This document shows, in pieces, positions 54,871-63,110 of a DNA stretch of 64,000 nucleotides. Source of the stretch: RHLJ01 sp965212165. GTDB lineage: Bacteria > Bacteroidota > Rhodothermia > Balneolales > Balneolaceae. Where the stretch lies: NCBI GenBank assembly GCA_965212165.1, contig OZ243096.1, positions 2,852,001 through 2,916,000 of the forward strand, read 5' to 3'. The position numbers were made by a program, and so were the translations under genes. Positions within the stretch are counted from its first letter, which is position 1; the number at the start of each line of letters is the position of its first letter. Under the pieces are notes generated by a model, which worked only from the letters and a program-made list of their open reading frames with translations, was not told the origin of the DNA and made no database searches.

Positions 54871-55112
54871 ATATGTATATTCATTTTGATCCCGTACAGA
54901 AAACTTTCGCTGTATGTATTCTTGCCCGGAACGGTTGAGATGAGCTAGGGACAAGATACAAGCGCGACTGCTTGATTTAGACTGCCTCATATAAGAGGCC
55001 AGCAATTTTCTAAACCTGAAAGGTTCTTTACACTACTCCCTATTCTAATAGGGCATAAGTATCAATTATTCAGTCTTATCGTGTGCTCACGATTTAATAA
55101 GTGGCAAAGATA
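54871..55112 (-). promoter_or_regulatory. Long structured leader and promoter of the DEAD-box helicase
   Basis: The 55105-55112 sequence reads TATCTTTG toward the gene, a match to the TAnnTTTG -7 box of this phylum. This predicts an untranslated leader of about 230 bases. It contains small hairpins: TCGTG/CACGA near 55080, CCCTAT/ATAGGG near 55045, ACCT/AGGT near 55015 and CCTC/GAGG near 54990. No clear -33 TTG was found. No known riboswitch is recognised. Confidence 0.45.
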
Positions 55113-55171
55113 CGGAAATTATCTATTAACCATGCATGATCTTTGTTAATTCTTTCTTATCTAAAAAAGGT

Positions 55172-55201
55172 GAAAGTCCCGCTCAATTGAGAGGGACTTT
55201 C
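55172..55201 (-). terminator. Terminator of the GIN-domain gene
   Basis: A 9-bp stem GAAAGTCCC / GGGACTTTC (12-base loop) is followed in the minus direction by a T run. It lies just after the stop at 55219. Confidence 0.8.
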
Positions 55202-55218
55202 TTGAAGTACTAATCTTT

Positions 55219-55638
55219 CTATGGGTTTTGATTTACTAACGCAGTTACAGTAGGATTGTAAATACCAAGTGGCTTATTTTTTTGGCCAATAATATAATAT
55301 TTACCTAGTCCACCTGTAGTTAGTGAAGCAATTGATGTAGTTTCAACTAGTACACGTGTTGGCTGTGAGTTATTAACTTCATTATTCGAGCTAATTAAAA
55401 CCCTTCCATCAACCGAATCTATTTTAATAGATGTTTGGCTTAACGAATCACCTTGAACAACTAGATAATTTCTACTACTGTTTAAAATGATTACTTCTGT
55501 ATTCATTTGAACATGTAGCTCAGTAAACTGAGGGAGTTCATATGATTTCAACAAATCGTTTTGTTGTGCAAACGCTATTGAACTTGTAATTGCTAGTAGC
55601 GCTAGTGTTGTCAAATAAGTCTTCTTAATGATTTTCAT
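55219..55638 (-). CDS. Short secreted GIN/DUF2807-type protein
   Basis: 139 residues with a signal peptide (ends AFAQ). The beta-solenoid-like strands ELHVQMNTEVIILNSSRNYLVVQG, VDGRVLISSN and VLVETTSIASLTTGGLGKYYI resemble one half of a GIN domain. It is much shorter than typical DUF2807 proteins, so it is either a minimal form or a remnant. The next gene upstream, 55958-57394, carries a full GIN-like domain, and the two may be related in function. Confidence 0.55.
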   Translation of the reverse strand: MKIIKKTYLTTLALLAITSSIAFAQQNDLLKSYELPQFTELHVQMNTEVIILNSSRNYLVVQGDSLSQTSIKIDSVDGRVLISSNNEVNNSQPTRVLVETTSIASLTTGGLGKYYIIGQKNKPLGIYNPTVTALVNQNP

Positions 55639-55957
55639 TTCTCTTTACCTCTTAAGTGAGTTTGTGATGTCTTTAAGAAAGTGTATTTCCACTCTCTCCA
55701 CCTTGTCGATGATTTCTGACACAAAGTTCGTGACTTTTTAACTAGTGTTTTGCATAGTTAACATCTATTAAGTTTGATTGAATCGTCTATAATTCGCTTA
55801 ATGGATCTAAAAAGCGGTACCATTGATGAAATTTTCTTTCAATTTAACATTCTGTTAATACAGTACTTTGCCATGAAAGCGTTTCCCAAAGCGGTTCCAT
55901 CAAACAATAAAATTGATTAATAAAGTGGTTTTTGAGAGTAAACCGAGAATCTAATAA
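55639..55957. other. Intergenic region with a 13-base direct repeat
   Basis: This 319-base gap has no gene. AAAGCGGTACCAT (55811-55823) recurs with one mismatch as AAAGCGGTTCCAT (55888-55900), 77 bases apart. It could be an operator pair for the short GIN gene. Otherwise nothing is recognised. Confidence 0.35.
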
Positions 55958-57394
55958 TCAGAAAAGCTTAACTGTTTGACCAGCATCTTGTTCCTTTATT
56001 TCTGCTATTAATCTATTGTTAGCTAAAGACCTTTCTAGATATATTTTTGTACCAATAGGGAAACGTTCTTTTCTTGATTGAAATATATTAAGTGTGATAC
56101 CATAACTAAAGTTTGCTTCCTCAGGTCCTACAAGAATTAGATTTATCCTATCTGCAGAATTATTCTTCAGTCTTACATCTATATATGTTACTTCTTTTAT
56201 AAGGATTATATCATCAGCTAGTAATAAAACTCTTCCACCCTCTACAGTCTTTGATTTTAACGTATCTGGTTTCTGAGCGTATATAATTTTACCATTTGAG
56301 GAAACATTAGCTTCTAATTCTTCTACTACATTCAACTTAAGAACACCAAAGCTAGTAACGTTGACTAAAGCACTTGATGCTATTAGATTCAATGCATTAA
56401 TTTTACCAACATTTGTTTCTACCACTAGCTTTTCTACAATTCCTGATAGGGAAACATCTCCTACTTGAGCGTCTACAATAAATGTATCCGTACTAATCCC
56501 TTTAATATCATAACTACCATGAGCTGAATTGATGAATTGTGTTAAAGTAGGAGTACTTATCTCGACTATTATTTTTGTTGATGAAGAAATCCATTTTCCC
56601 TGATCAATATTCAATTCACCATCAATTACCTTAATTTCTAATAGGTCAATAAGGTTTTCATCAATTGTAATTTTAACTTCTCTTTTATCTCCAATAACTA
56701 CTTTATAATTACTTGATAGTCCATTATTTAACTTGGAGAAAGATCCTACTTCAATTCGTTGAGTTATAATGTTACCATTTCCTTTAACTTGAGCTAAACT
56801 ATTTCCTGTTCCAATAAGAGACACAACTAGTACTAAGCTCGCGATAATCTTTGTTTTGATTCTAGGAGATCCAAACTTCAGAGATTTCATCTTTCTTGCG
56901 ACTAAATAATCCAATCCAAATTTACCTGAACCAAAAGCTATTGCATATAGTCCGACCCATAGAAACCCTAATGCAGGAAGCATATTCCATAATGGACCAC
57001 CCCATTTTTGAAGAAATATTGCGACCAGCATGGTACAACTTATTAAGAAACCTGAGATTCTGGTCTGAAATCCCCAAAGAAGAAACATACCTCCAATAGC
57101 TTCACTTGCAGCTCCTAACCATGCGAATAAAACTGGTACTTGGGTAAATGGAAATCCAAATTTCGCTACGTCTTCAGGAAACCAATCTACTACTTCGAAT
57201 AGCCCAAGCCCTGTATCTGAAAATGACCAAGGCACTCCAAATTTATCTCCTCCAAACATAGTCGCAAGAAAAAAACCAGCGAGTATTCTGGGCAATGCCA
57301 AAACTAGGTTTGAGAAAACCCCATTGATTTCTTTTGGCTTTGTTAGTTTCAATAAATAAGAATAGAATTGATTCTGTGTAATAGAGTTTTTCAT
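55958..57394 (-). CDS. DoxX-like membrane domain fused to a GIN/DUF2807 domain
   Basis: 478 residues. The first 160 have four membrane helices of the DoxX type (LALPRILAGFFLATMFGG, PVLFAWLGAASEAIGGMFLLWGF, ISGFLISCTMLVAIFLQKWGGPLWNMLPALGF). A further helix (IIASLVLVVSLIGTG) follows at about 185-200. The C-terminal 270 residues are GIN-like solenoid strands (GNIITQRIEVGSFSKLNNGLSSNYKVVIG, VNVTSFGVLKLNVVEELEANVSSNGKI). Fusion of DoxX with a GIN domain is unusual; these are normally separate proteins. An AraC gene with paired palindromes lies upstream. Confidence 0.75.
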   Translation of the reverse strand: MKNSITQNQFYSYLLKLTKPKEINGVFSNLVLALPRILAGFFLATMFGGDKFGVPWSFSDTGLGLFEVVDWFPEDVAKFGFPFTQVPVLFAWLGAASEAIGGMFLLWGFQTRISGFLISCTMLVAIFLQKWGGPLWNMLPALGFLWVGLYAIAFGSGKFGLDYLVARKMKSLKFGSPRIKTKIIASLVLVVSLIGTGNSLAQVKGNGNIITQRIEVGSFSKLNNGLSSNYKVVIGDKREVKITIDENLIDLLEIKVIDGELNIDQGKWISSSTKIIVEISTPTLTQFINSAHGSYDIKGISTDTFIVDAQVGDVSLSGIVEKLVVETNVGKINALNLIASSALVNVTSFGVLKLNVVEELEANVSSNGKIIYAQKPDTLKSKTVEGGRVLLLADDIILIKEVTYIDVRLKNNSADRINLILVGPEEANFSYGITLNIFQSRKERFPIGTKIYLERSLANNRLIAEIKEQDAGQTVKLF

Positions 57395-57448
57395 GATATG
57401 TACTTGTGTTAAGGTTTACACAAGTATCGATACAAAACAACGCTTAAT

Positions 57449-57492
57449 CGTCTCATTGTAATTTGAGACGTCTCATATTATACTTTTGAGAC
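57449..57492. promoter_or_regulatory. Two adjacent GTCTCA/TGAGAC inverted repeats
   Basis: CGTCTCA-N8-TGAGACG spans 57449-57470, and GTCTCA-N11-TGAGAC spans 57470-57492, sharing one base. They fill most of the 98-base gap between the AraC gene stop (57493) and the DoxX-GIN start (57394). They could be operator half-sites for the AraC protein. Hairpin termination of the AraC transcript is the alternative, though no strong T run follows. Confidence 0.5.
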
Positions 57493-58656
57493 CTATCGAT
57501 TTTCCATCACTTGATATTCACTAGGTGAGTGTCCGGTGATTTTTTTGAATACTCTATTAAATGTTGCTTTACTATTAAAGCCGCATTCGAAGGCTATTCC
57601 TAATATTGAAAAATGGGAATATGCTGGATCCGATAATGCATTCTTTACTTCTTCAATTCTATATTCATTTATAAAGTCGTTGAAGTTCTTACCAAAACCT
57701 GAATTAATAACTCTTGATAATTGGTTTGAAGGGATTGATATCTGCTTCGAAAGCTCAGAAAGAGTTAAATCTGGTTTCAAAAAAATCTTCTCTTCATCCA
57801 TGAATTCTTCCAATTTCTCTTTTAATGGAAGAATCTCCTTGTCACCTGATATAATATCATCAACCTCATTATCTACTAATTTCAACTCAGATAGCTTACC
57901 CAGATCTGCAAAAATCCCCATCATTCCTAAATAGACAATTACGATTGATGCCGCTAAATACCACCACCAATTTTGTGTCCATGTTAACTGAAAGAAAAAT
58001 TGATTCGTGAATATGAATACAATTCTTAATAAGAAAAGAGAAAGATATACTACTAAAAAATTTCTAAGCCAATTCAGTTCAACTTTATAGGTATTAGAGA
58101 AGAACTCTTTAATCTTATCCCGAAAAACATAAAACACTTTAACTGCATAATAGAAATAGATGGATCTTGAGATAATGCCAAGAATTACTAAATAAATGCC
58201 AATTGAAAAGTTAATATCGACATATAAAACACCATTTTGTACATCATTAAAACCTGGTTGTTGTACATCATATAAATAAATGAATACTTGAGATAAAACA
58301 TAAACTAACCATGGGATTGAATGCCAAATATCTTTCTTTTGAAATTTAAATTCGGGGTTAGTAATGCTTTTTACATAGAAAAAAACAAGTGGACCTAGAA
58401 TTAATGAATAGTCTAATAGAAAGTAATTGATCTTTGTGTTTTGGTAAACATCATACCAACCCATAAATCCAATAGTATATGCTACACACCGTAGACCAGT
58501 AATAATTAAAAGTAGCCCTAATAATAAATCCGATGGCTTCCTTTTTCCCCAGTATTTATAGAATAAGATTACAGCAAATAAATACCCTTGCCCAATGAGA
58601 ATCAGTAAGGGCATACTGTAAATATTGAAATTAGGAAATGTTTGAAGGAAAGCCAT
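57493..58656 (-). CDS. AraC-type regulator with N-terminal seven-helix membrane domain
   Basis: 387 residues. The N-terminal 230 contain seven hydrophobic helices (LILIGQGYLFAVILFYKYW, LLLGLLLIITGLRC and others). The C-terminal AraC DNA-binding domain has two helix-turn-helix motifs (LTLSELSKQISIPSNQLSRVIN and SHFSILGIAFECGFNSKATFNRVFKKITGHSPSEYQ). Such membrane-tethered AraC proteins are common in Bacteroidota. Paired palindromes between it and the downstream DoxX-GIN gene suggest that gene as target. Confidence 0.88.
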   Translation of the reverse strand: MAFLQTFPNFNIYSMPLLILIGQGYLFAVILFYKYWGKRKPSDLLLGLLLIITGLRCVAYTIGFMGWYDVYQNTKINYFLLDYSLILGPLVFFYVKSITNPEFKFQKKDIWHSIPWLVYVLSQVFIYLYDVQQPGFNDVQNGVLYVDINFSIGIYLVILGIISRSIYFYYAVKVFYVFRDKIKEFFSNTYKVELNWLRNFLVVYLSLFLLRIVFIFTNQFFFQLTWTQNWWWYLAASIVIVYLGMMGIFADLGKLSELKLVDNEVDDIISGDKEILPLKEKLEEFMDEEKIFLKPDLTLSELSKQISIPSNQLSRVINSGFGKNFNDFINEYRIEEVKNALSDPAYSHFSILGIAFECGFNSKATFNRVFKKITGHSPSEYQVMENR

Positions 58657-58744
58657 AATAGATAATTGATCCTATTCATTAAAATAGAACTACTAGATTG
58701 AAGTGTTATTTAACAATCGAATGTTCAAAAATAATTTTGCGCAA

Positions 58745-59047
58745 CTAAATATACTTCTCTCCACGAACTACACTTACTGGATAAGCATATGCAATAACAG
58801 AGTAGCTTTCAAAATATACATCAGCTATAAAATCAATGATTGCATTACCTACCTCTTTACTAGCAACAACTTCAATTTTAACATTTTTCCCTTCCCAATC
58901 ACTTGCTCTTACTCCTCGTGAACCTTCACCTGTTGCATCTGTTAATGTGTAACCTGTAGCTCCAAGTTCTTTAACTTTCTCTAGTATTTCATTCCTGAAA
59001 ATTCTTTCAGTAATAATCGTGACTAAAAATAATTCTGTAAGTTTCAT
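58745..59047 (-). CDS. sbtB: SbtB-type PII-like carbon regulator
   Basis: 100 residues from ATG at 59045-59047; one base after the sbtA stop. It has the PII ferredoxin-like fold with the SbtB T-loop form GEGSRGVRASDWEGKNVKIEVV and the motif YFESYSVIAYAY. Unlike many cyanobacterial SbtB proteins it lacks the C-terminal CGPxxC redox loop and ends at EKYI. SbtB binds adenine nucleotides and closes SbtA. Cotranscription with sbtA supports the call. Confidence 0.88.
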   Translation of the reverse strand: MKLTELFLVTIITERIFRNEILEKVKELGATGYTLTDATGEGSRGVRASDWEGKNVKIEVVASKEVGNAIIDFIADVYFESYSVIAYAYPVSVVRGEKYI

Positions 59048-59048
59048 A

Positions 59049-60005
59049 TTAAGCTCCCATCCATTGTGCAATTAAATAGTAAAGTGGTATTCCTAGTGTA
59101 ATGTTAAAGGGAAATGTTATTCCTAGTGATGCGGTAAGATATAATGATGGACTCGCTTTTGGCAATGCAATCCTTACTGCTGCTGGTGCAGCTATATAAG
59201 ACCCACTTGATACCATTGCTGCAAGTACAGTAGCACCCGCAATACTTAAACCTGCTAATAAACCTACCCAAATTGCTAATATACCGTGAATAATTGGTAT
59301 GATAATGGCGAACCCAACAATAAAAAATCCAACCTTTTTTAAATCTTGGAGTCGTCTTGCAGTTACCATTCCTAATTCAAGTAGAAATAATACAAGTGCA
59401 CCTTGAAATCCACTTACAAAAAACGGTTTAACTGCTTCAAATTTTACTGGTCCAGCTACATATCCAATAATTAATCCTCCTAATAGTAGAATTATACTAC
59501 TGCCTGTCACAACTTCATGAAGAGCTTTCTTAAACGAACCTCCTCTTTTAATCATCAATTGTGGAATTATAAGAGCTACTATAATCCCAGGGATTTCAAG
59601 TATTGCAACCAAAGTTGGCATAAACCCTTCAGGATTTAAACCCAGTGACTCCAAATAACTTATAGAGGCAATAAAAGTCACGACTGAAACAGATCCGTAA
59701 TGTGCAGCAATTGCAGCAGAGTTTGTAATATCTATTTTACCTAAATACCTGAGTACAGCAAAAGCAATTAATGGTGTTAAACAACCTAATAATAGCGTTG
59801 CTCCAGCTGGCAAAATAAAATCTCCAAAAGGTGTTTTACTTAATTCTACTCCCCCTTTTAATCCAATTGCTAATAGTAGATAGATTGAAATTCCTTGGTA
59901 AACGGGTTTTGGAATTTCTAAATCACTTTTTAATACTTTTGCTAAAATCCCTAAGACAAATGCTAATACTACTGGGGAAGCGAAATTCGAAAGTAGTGAT
60001 TCCAT
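59049..60005 (-). CDS. sbtA: SbtA-type sodium-dependent bicarbonate transporter
   Basis: 318 residues with about ten membrane helices. SbtA features include LAIGLKGGVELSKTPFGDFILPAGATLLLG, AAHYGSVSVVTFIASISYLES, AAMVSSGSYIAAPAAVRIALPKASPSLYLTASLGITFPFNITLGIPLYY. It imports bicarbonate with Na+. It lies between a LysR gene and sbtB on the same strand, so LysR-sbtA-sbtB may be an operon. SbtA homologues also occur in heterotrophs, so autotrophy is not implied. Confidence 0.9.
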   Translation of the reverse strand: MESLLSNFASPVVLAFVLGILAKVLKSDLEIPKPVYQGISIYLLLAIGLKGGVELSKTPFGDFILPAGATLLLGCLTPLIAFAVLRYLGKIDITNSAAIAAHYGSVSVVTFIASISYLESLGLNPEGFMPTLVAILEIPGIIVALIIPQLMIKRGGSFKKALHEVVTGSSIILLLGGLIIGYVAGPVKFEAVKPFFVSGFQGALVLFLLELGMVTARRLQDLKKVGFFIVGFAIIIPIIHGILAIWVGLLAGLSIAGATVLAAMVSSGSYIAAPAAVRIALPKASPSLYLTASLGITFPFNITLGIPLYYLIAQWMGA

Positions 60006-60084
60006 TAAGTGATATTTATTTGTTGATTAAATTAATCTGAAAGTGCTCAATGTTAACTAAAAAACGAGTTGATTCATATTACAA

Positions 60085-60993
60085 TTAAACTTTAGGTAAC
60101 CATTGATTTGCATCAGTGGATGTAATAAAATTGACAAAATTTCTAGATACTGGACTTAATTTTTTTCCTCTTAATGAAATCAATTTCCAATTGTTTTTAT
60201 ATGGAAATCCTTGTACATCCAATACACTAATTCGATTCATTATCCTTTCCTGTTCCATACTGTATTCGGAAATTATTGATAATCCAATTCCAGCCATAAT
60301 CGCTTGTTTAACTGCTTCATTAGTACTGAGCTGCATAACAATCTTTGGATTTATACTTTCTTTTTTGAAAAATTCTTCCATCACTATCCTTGTTCCTGAT
60401 CCTTTTTCACGAATTAAAAAATCAAACTTTTCTAAGTCTTTAGGAGTGATATTTCTTTCCTTAACCAGAGGATGATTAACGGGAGCTACCATATGTAATG
60501 GATTTACTAAAAACTCTTTAACATCAAGTTCAATATTTTCGGGAATCTTTGATACAACAGCTAAATCGTATCTATTCTGCTTTAAATGTTCAATTAATTC
60601 TATTCTATCTGTAACTTTTAATGAGATATTTATATCCTGATTTTGTTCACGAAAAAGTCCTAGAGCATATGGCATAAAATATTTTGCTGTAGAAACTACA
60701 ATTAATTTCAAATCTCCTTTTAATGACCCCTTAAATTCGTGAAACATCATCTCAAGGTTTTCAATCTCAGAGTCTATTCTTTTTTGAGTTTCATATAGTT
60801 CTTTACCAGCTTCTGTTAAATAAAATTGTTTTCCAATTACTTCAAAAAGATCAATTTCAAAATGATCTTGTAATTTCTTTACCTGAATTGATACTGCTGG
60901 CTGAGTCAAATAAAGCTCATCAGCTGCTTTTGTCATACTTTTATTGCGAGCTACAGCGGCAAATACCCTTAATTGATGTAATGAAAATGACAT
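60085..60993 (-). CDS. LysR-type transcriptional regulator of the carbon module
   Basis: 302 residues. The N-terminal winged helix-turn-helix is LHQLRVFAAVARNKSMTKAADELYLTQPAVSIQVKKLQDHF. The substrate domain follows, with VSTAKYFMPYALGLFREQN. It is close in plan to CbbR/CmpR/NdhR regulators of carbon genes. It is divergent from the LCIB-type gene (221-base gap) and 79 bases upstream of sbtA. The gap holds two TTATAAG copies (61053-61059 and 61070-61076, 17 bases apart) that may be part of its site. Confidence 0.88.
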   Translation of the reverse strand: MSFSLHQLRVFAAVARNKSMTKAADELYLTQPAVSIQVKKLQDHFEIDLFEVIGKQFYLTEAGKELYETQKRIDSEIENLEMMFHEFKGSLKGDLKLIVVSTAKYFMPYALGLFREQNQDINISLKVTDRIELIEHLKQNRYDLAVVSKIPENIELDVKEFLVNPLHMVAPVNHPLVKERNITPKDLEKFDFLIREKGSGTRIVMEEFFKKESINPKIVMQLSTNEAVKQAIMAGIGLSIISEYSMEQERIMNRISVLDVQGFPYKNNWKLISLRGKKLSPVSRNFVNFITSTDANQWLPKV

Positions 60994-61214
60994 AAGTTAT
61001 ACTCTATTAATTGTTCTAAAAGTATTGATTATTATTTATGTTTTAAAACCTATTATAAGATTTCCATTTTTATAAGTTGAAGATCATTTTCATACAATTC
61101 ACAGCATTAGTAATAGTAAAATGAATTAAAAACAATTACTTCTATTGCGGTTATTTCTTTCCATAGTTTTTAAATCTGTTTTGTATTATCCTATTCAAAA
61201 AAAATTAAGACTTA

Positions 61215-61907
61215 ATGCAGACGACGATTCCAAAACATTTTCCAGATGCAATTAGGATTACTGATCTTGAAACAAGAATAATTACAGACTTAGTAGAACG
61301 GAAATTAGATTTAAAATCCACAATTTGGGCTACTTCATTTTGTTCTGATGAAGTAAATAATATGTTTTCTCCATTCTATGATCTATTTGCTGGACCTGGT
61401 CCTTTTCAATTAGGTGGAATTTCAGGCTTACCGTTTGCTGGAATTACTGGAATGAATGCATTCTTAAGTCATGCCCCATCTCATGGAGCTGTTCTAATAT
61501 TATATGGTCCACATATTGGGATTTCTGAAGACGGGAGTTTAGGTGAAGTTAACAGGCAGAATCAATTTGCATCTAGCACTTGCTGTGGTTCACTTGTATC
61601 TGCATTAGATACTTTAAAAGACAATTTGCAAACATCTTTAGATGATCCTTTAGATTATCAGCAGGCAAGAGTAATTCAGCATCTACATAATCATAGAAAT
61701 GAAATACTAGAAAGTGATTATCCATTAAAGGAAGCCACTGATTTTACATATGAAGCGATCCAAATAAAACTACATAAAATTCTTGATGCTGTTAAACCAA
61801 ATCTAAATGATATTAAACTATACTTAATTGGTGGAGTTGTTGTAAATACCGACTGGATGATGGAAGATTACTTTGAAATTAAAAATATTGAATTTCTGGA
61901 ATTTTAA
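61215..61907 (+). CDS. LCIB-type (theta) carbonic anhydrase
   Basis: 230 residues. The family start HFPDAIRITDLETRI and the metal motif SFCSDEVNN (Cys43, Asp45) are present. GGISGLPFAGITGMNAFLSHAPSHGAVLILYGPHIGIS (His86) and SSTCCGS (Cys123/124) complete a Cys-His-Cys zinc site as in LCIB. Characterised LCIB homologues interconvert CO2 and bicarbonate. The gene is divergent from the LysR gene of an sbtA/sbtB cluster, which supports a role in inorganic-carbon supply. Its stop shares TTAA with the convergent VOC gene. Confidence 0.85.
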   Translation: MQTTIPKHFPDAIRITDLETRIITDLVERKLDLKSTIWATSFCSDEVNNMFSPFYDLFAGPGPFQLGGISGLPFAGITGMNAFLSHAPSHGAVLILYGPHIGISEDGSLGEVNRQNQFASSTCCGSLVSALDTLKDNLQTSLDDPLDYQQARVIQHLHNHRNEILESDYPLKEATDFTYEAIQIKLHKILDAVKPNLNDIKLYLIGGVVVNTDWMMEDYFEIKNIEFLEF

Positions 61908-62290
61908 GCTCTTTCTTCATAGAAGAATTCAATCATATTTCCATCTGGATCAGCAACAAAAACGAATCTACCTTTTTTTCGATTTGCAGGACCACTCATA
62001 ATTGTGACTTCCTTATCTCGAAAATATGTTGCAATCTCATCCACTTCTTCAGGTGAATCAACATAAAATCCAAAATGATCGACTCTGAAATCTCTTGAAG
62101 TTGGGTCATAGCTTGTTTCAGCTTCAACAATTACCAAGGTATCACCATTACCAATATCATAAACAGCCATACTTTGGCCCATAGTTTTTATGAGTTCTAA
62201 GCCTAAAATGTCTCCATAAAATTCTTTGGATGCGTCAATTCTATTAACTCTAATTGTAATGTGATTTAATCCGGAAGGTTTGAAATTCAT
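61904..62290 (-). CDS. VOC family (glyoxalase-like) protein
   Basis: 128 residues, one VOC module. GLNHITIRVNRIDASKEFYGDILGLELI opens the first half, FRVDHFGFYVDS the second, and FVADPDGNMIEFFYE closes with the metal-ligand Glu. Metal ligands His and Glu are present, so it may be an active lyase, isomerase or dioxygenase. No substrate is inferred. Confidence 0.88.
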   Translation of the reverse strand: MNFKPSGLNHITIRVNRIDASKEFYGDILGLELIKTMGQSMAVYDIGNGDTLVIVEAETSYDPTSRDFRVDHFGFYVDSPEEVDEIATYFRDKEVTIMSGPANRKKGRFVFVADPDGNMIEFFYEERA

Positions 62291-62426
62291 CCTGCTATTT
62301 ATTCAGTTTATGTATGATTTTATTATTATTTAAAAGTAACCATTATTTATAATCGAACCATTTTTTATTGGTTTACTTTTTTGCTAATAAAATGAGAAGT
62401 TACGTTTTCAATTTAATCCATCAGTT

Positions 62427-63110
62427 TTGTCTATTTTTTATATCGTTGCAACACCTATAGGTAATCTAAGTGACTTTTCACCAAGAGCAGTTGAAACCTT
62501 ACAATCAGTGGATTATATCGCCTGTGAAGATACTCGAACCTCAGGAAAGTTATTGAAACACTTTGGCATTGATAAACAGACATTTTCATTCCATTTACAT
62601 AATGAGCATAAAAAGGTTGGGCATTTGATGAATATCCTAAATGCAAATCAAAATGTTGCCCTTATAAGTGATGCTGGTATGCCAGGAATTTCGGACCCAG
62701 GTTTTTTAGCTGTGCGTGCCGCTCAGAAAGATGGTCATACCGTTTGTGTTATTCCAGGACCCGATGCGGCAACAACAGCATTAGTTGCAAGTGGACTTCC
62801 CTGTGATCGATATGCTTTCGAGGGCTTTCTACCTCATAAAAAAGGTCGCCAAAAGAGATTAAGTCAACTTGCCGAAGAAGAACGAACACTTATTATTTAT
62901 GAAAGTCCAAACCGACTTCTGAAACTCATTGATGAGTTAGAAAAGTATTTTGGGGAAAATCGATTGATGTCTGTTTCTAGGGAACTCACAAAAAAATTCG
63001 AGGAAATACAACGCGGTACAATAATTGAGATGAAAACAGAGTTTAGTTCTCGTGATTCAATTAAAGGTGAAATTGTTGTAGTTGTAGCAGGAAAAGGATA
63101 TTCGGAATGA
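62427..63110 (+). CDS. rsmI: 16S rRNA (cytidine(1402)-2'-O)-methyltransferase
   Basis: 227 residues from TTG (MSIFYIVATPIGNLSDFSPRA). The tetrapyrrole-methylase fold has IACEDTRTSGKLLKHF, SDAGMPGISDPG, VIPGPDAATTALVASGLPCDRYAFEGFLP and IYESPNRLLKLIDEL. It methylates C1402 of 16S rRNA. Its TGA overlaps the lnt ATG (ATGA), coupling the two. Confidence 0.95.
   Translation: MSIFYIVATPIGNLSDFSPRAVETLQSVDYIACEDTRTSGKLLKHFGIDKQTFSFHLHNEHKKVGHLMNILNANQNVALISDAGMPGISDPGFLAVRAAQKDGHTVCVIPGPDAATTALVASGLPCDRYAFEGFLPHKKGRQKRLSQLAEEERTLIIYESPNRLLKLIDELEKYFGENRLMSVSRELTKKFEEIQRGTIIEMKTEFSSRDSIKGEIVVVVAGKGYSE

Noticed and set aside
54871..55005. 45-codon N-terminal extension of the DEAD-box helicase
   Set aside because: It has no helicase similarity, contains hairpins, and the ATG at 54870 starts the standard Q-motif context. 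It is kept as leader instead.
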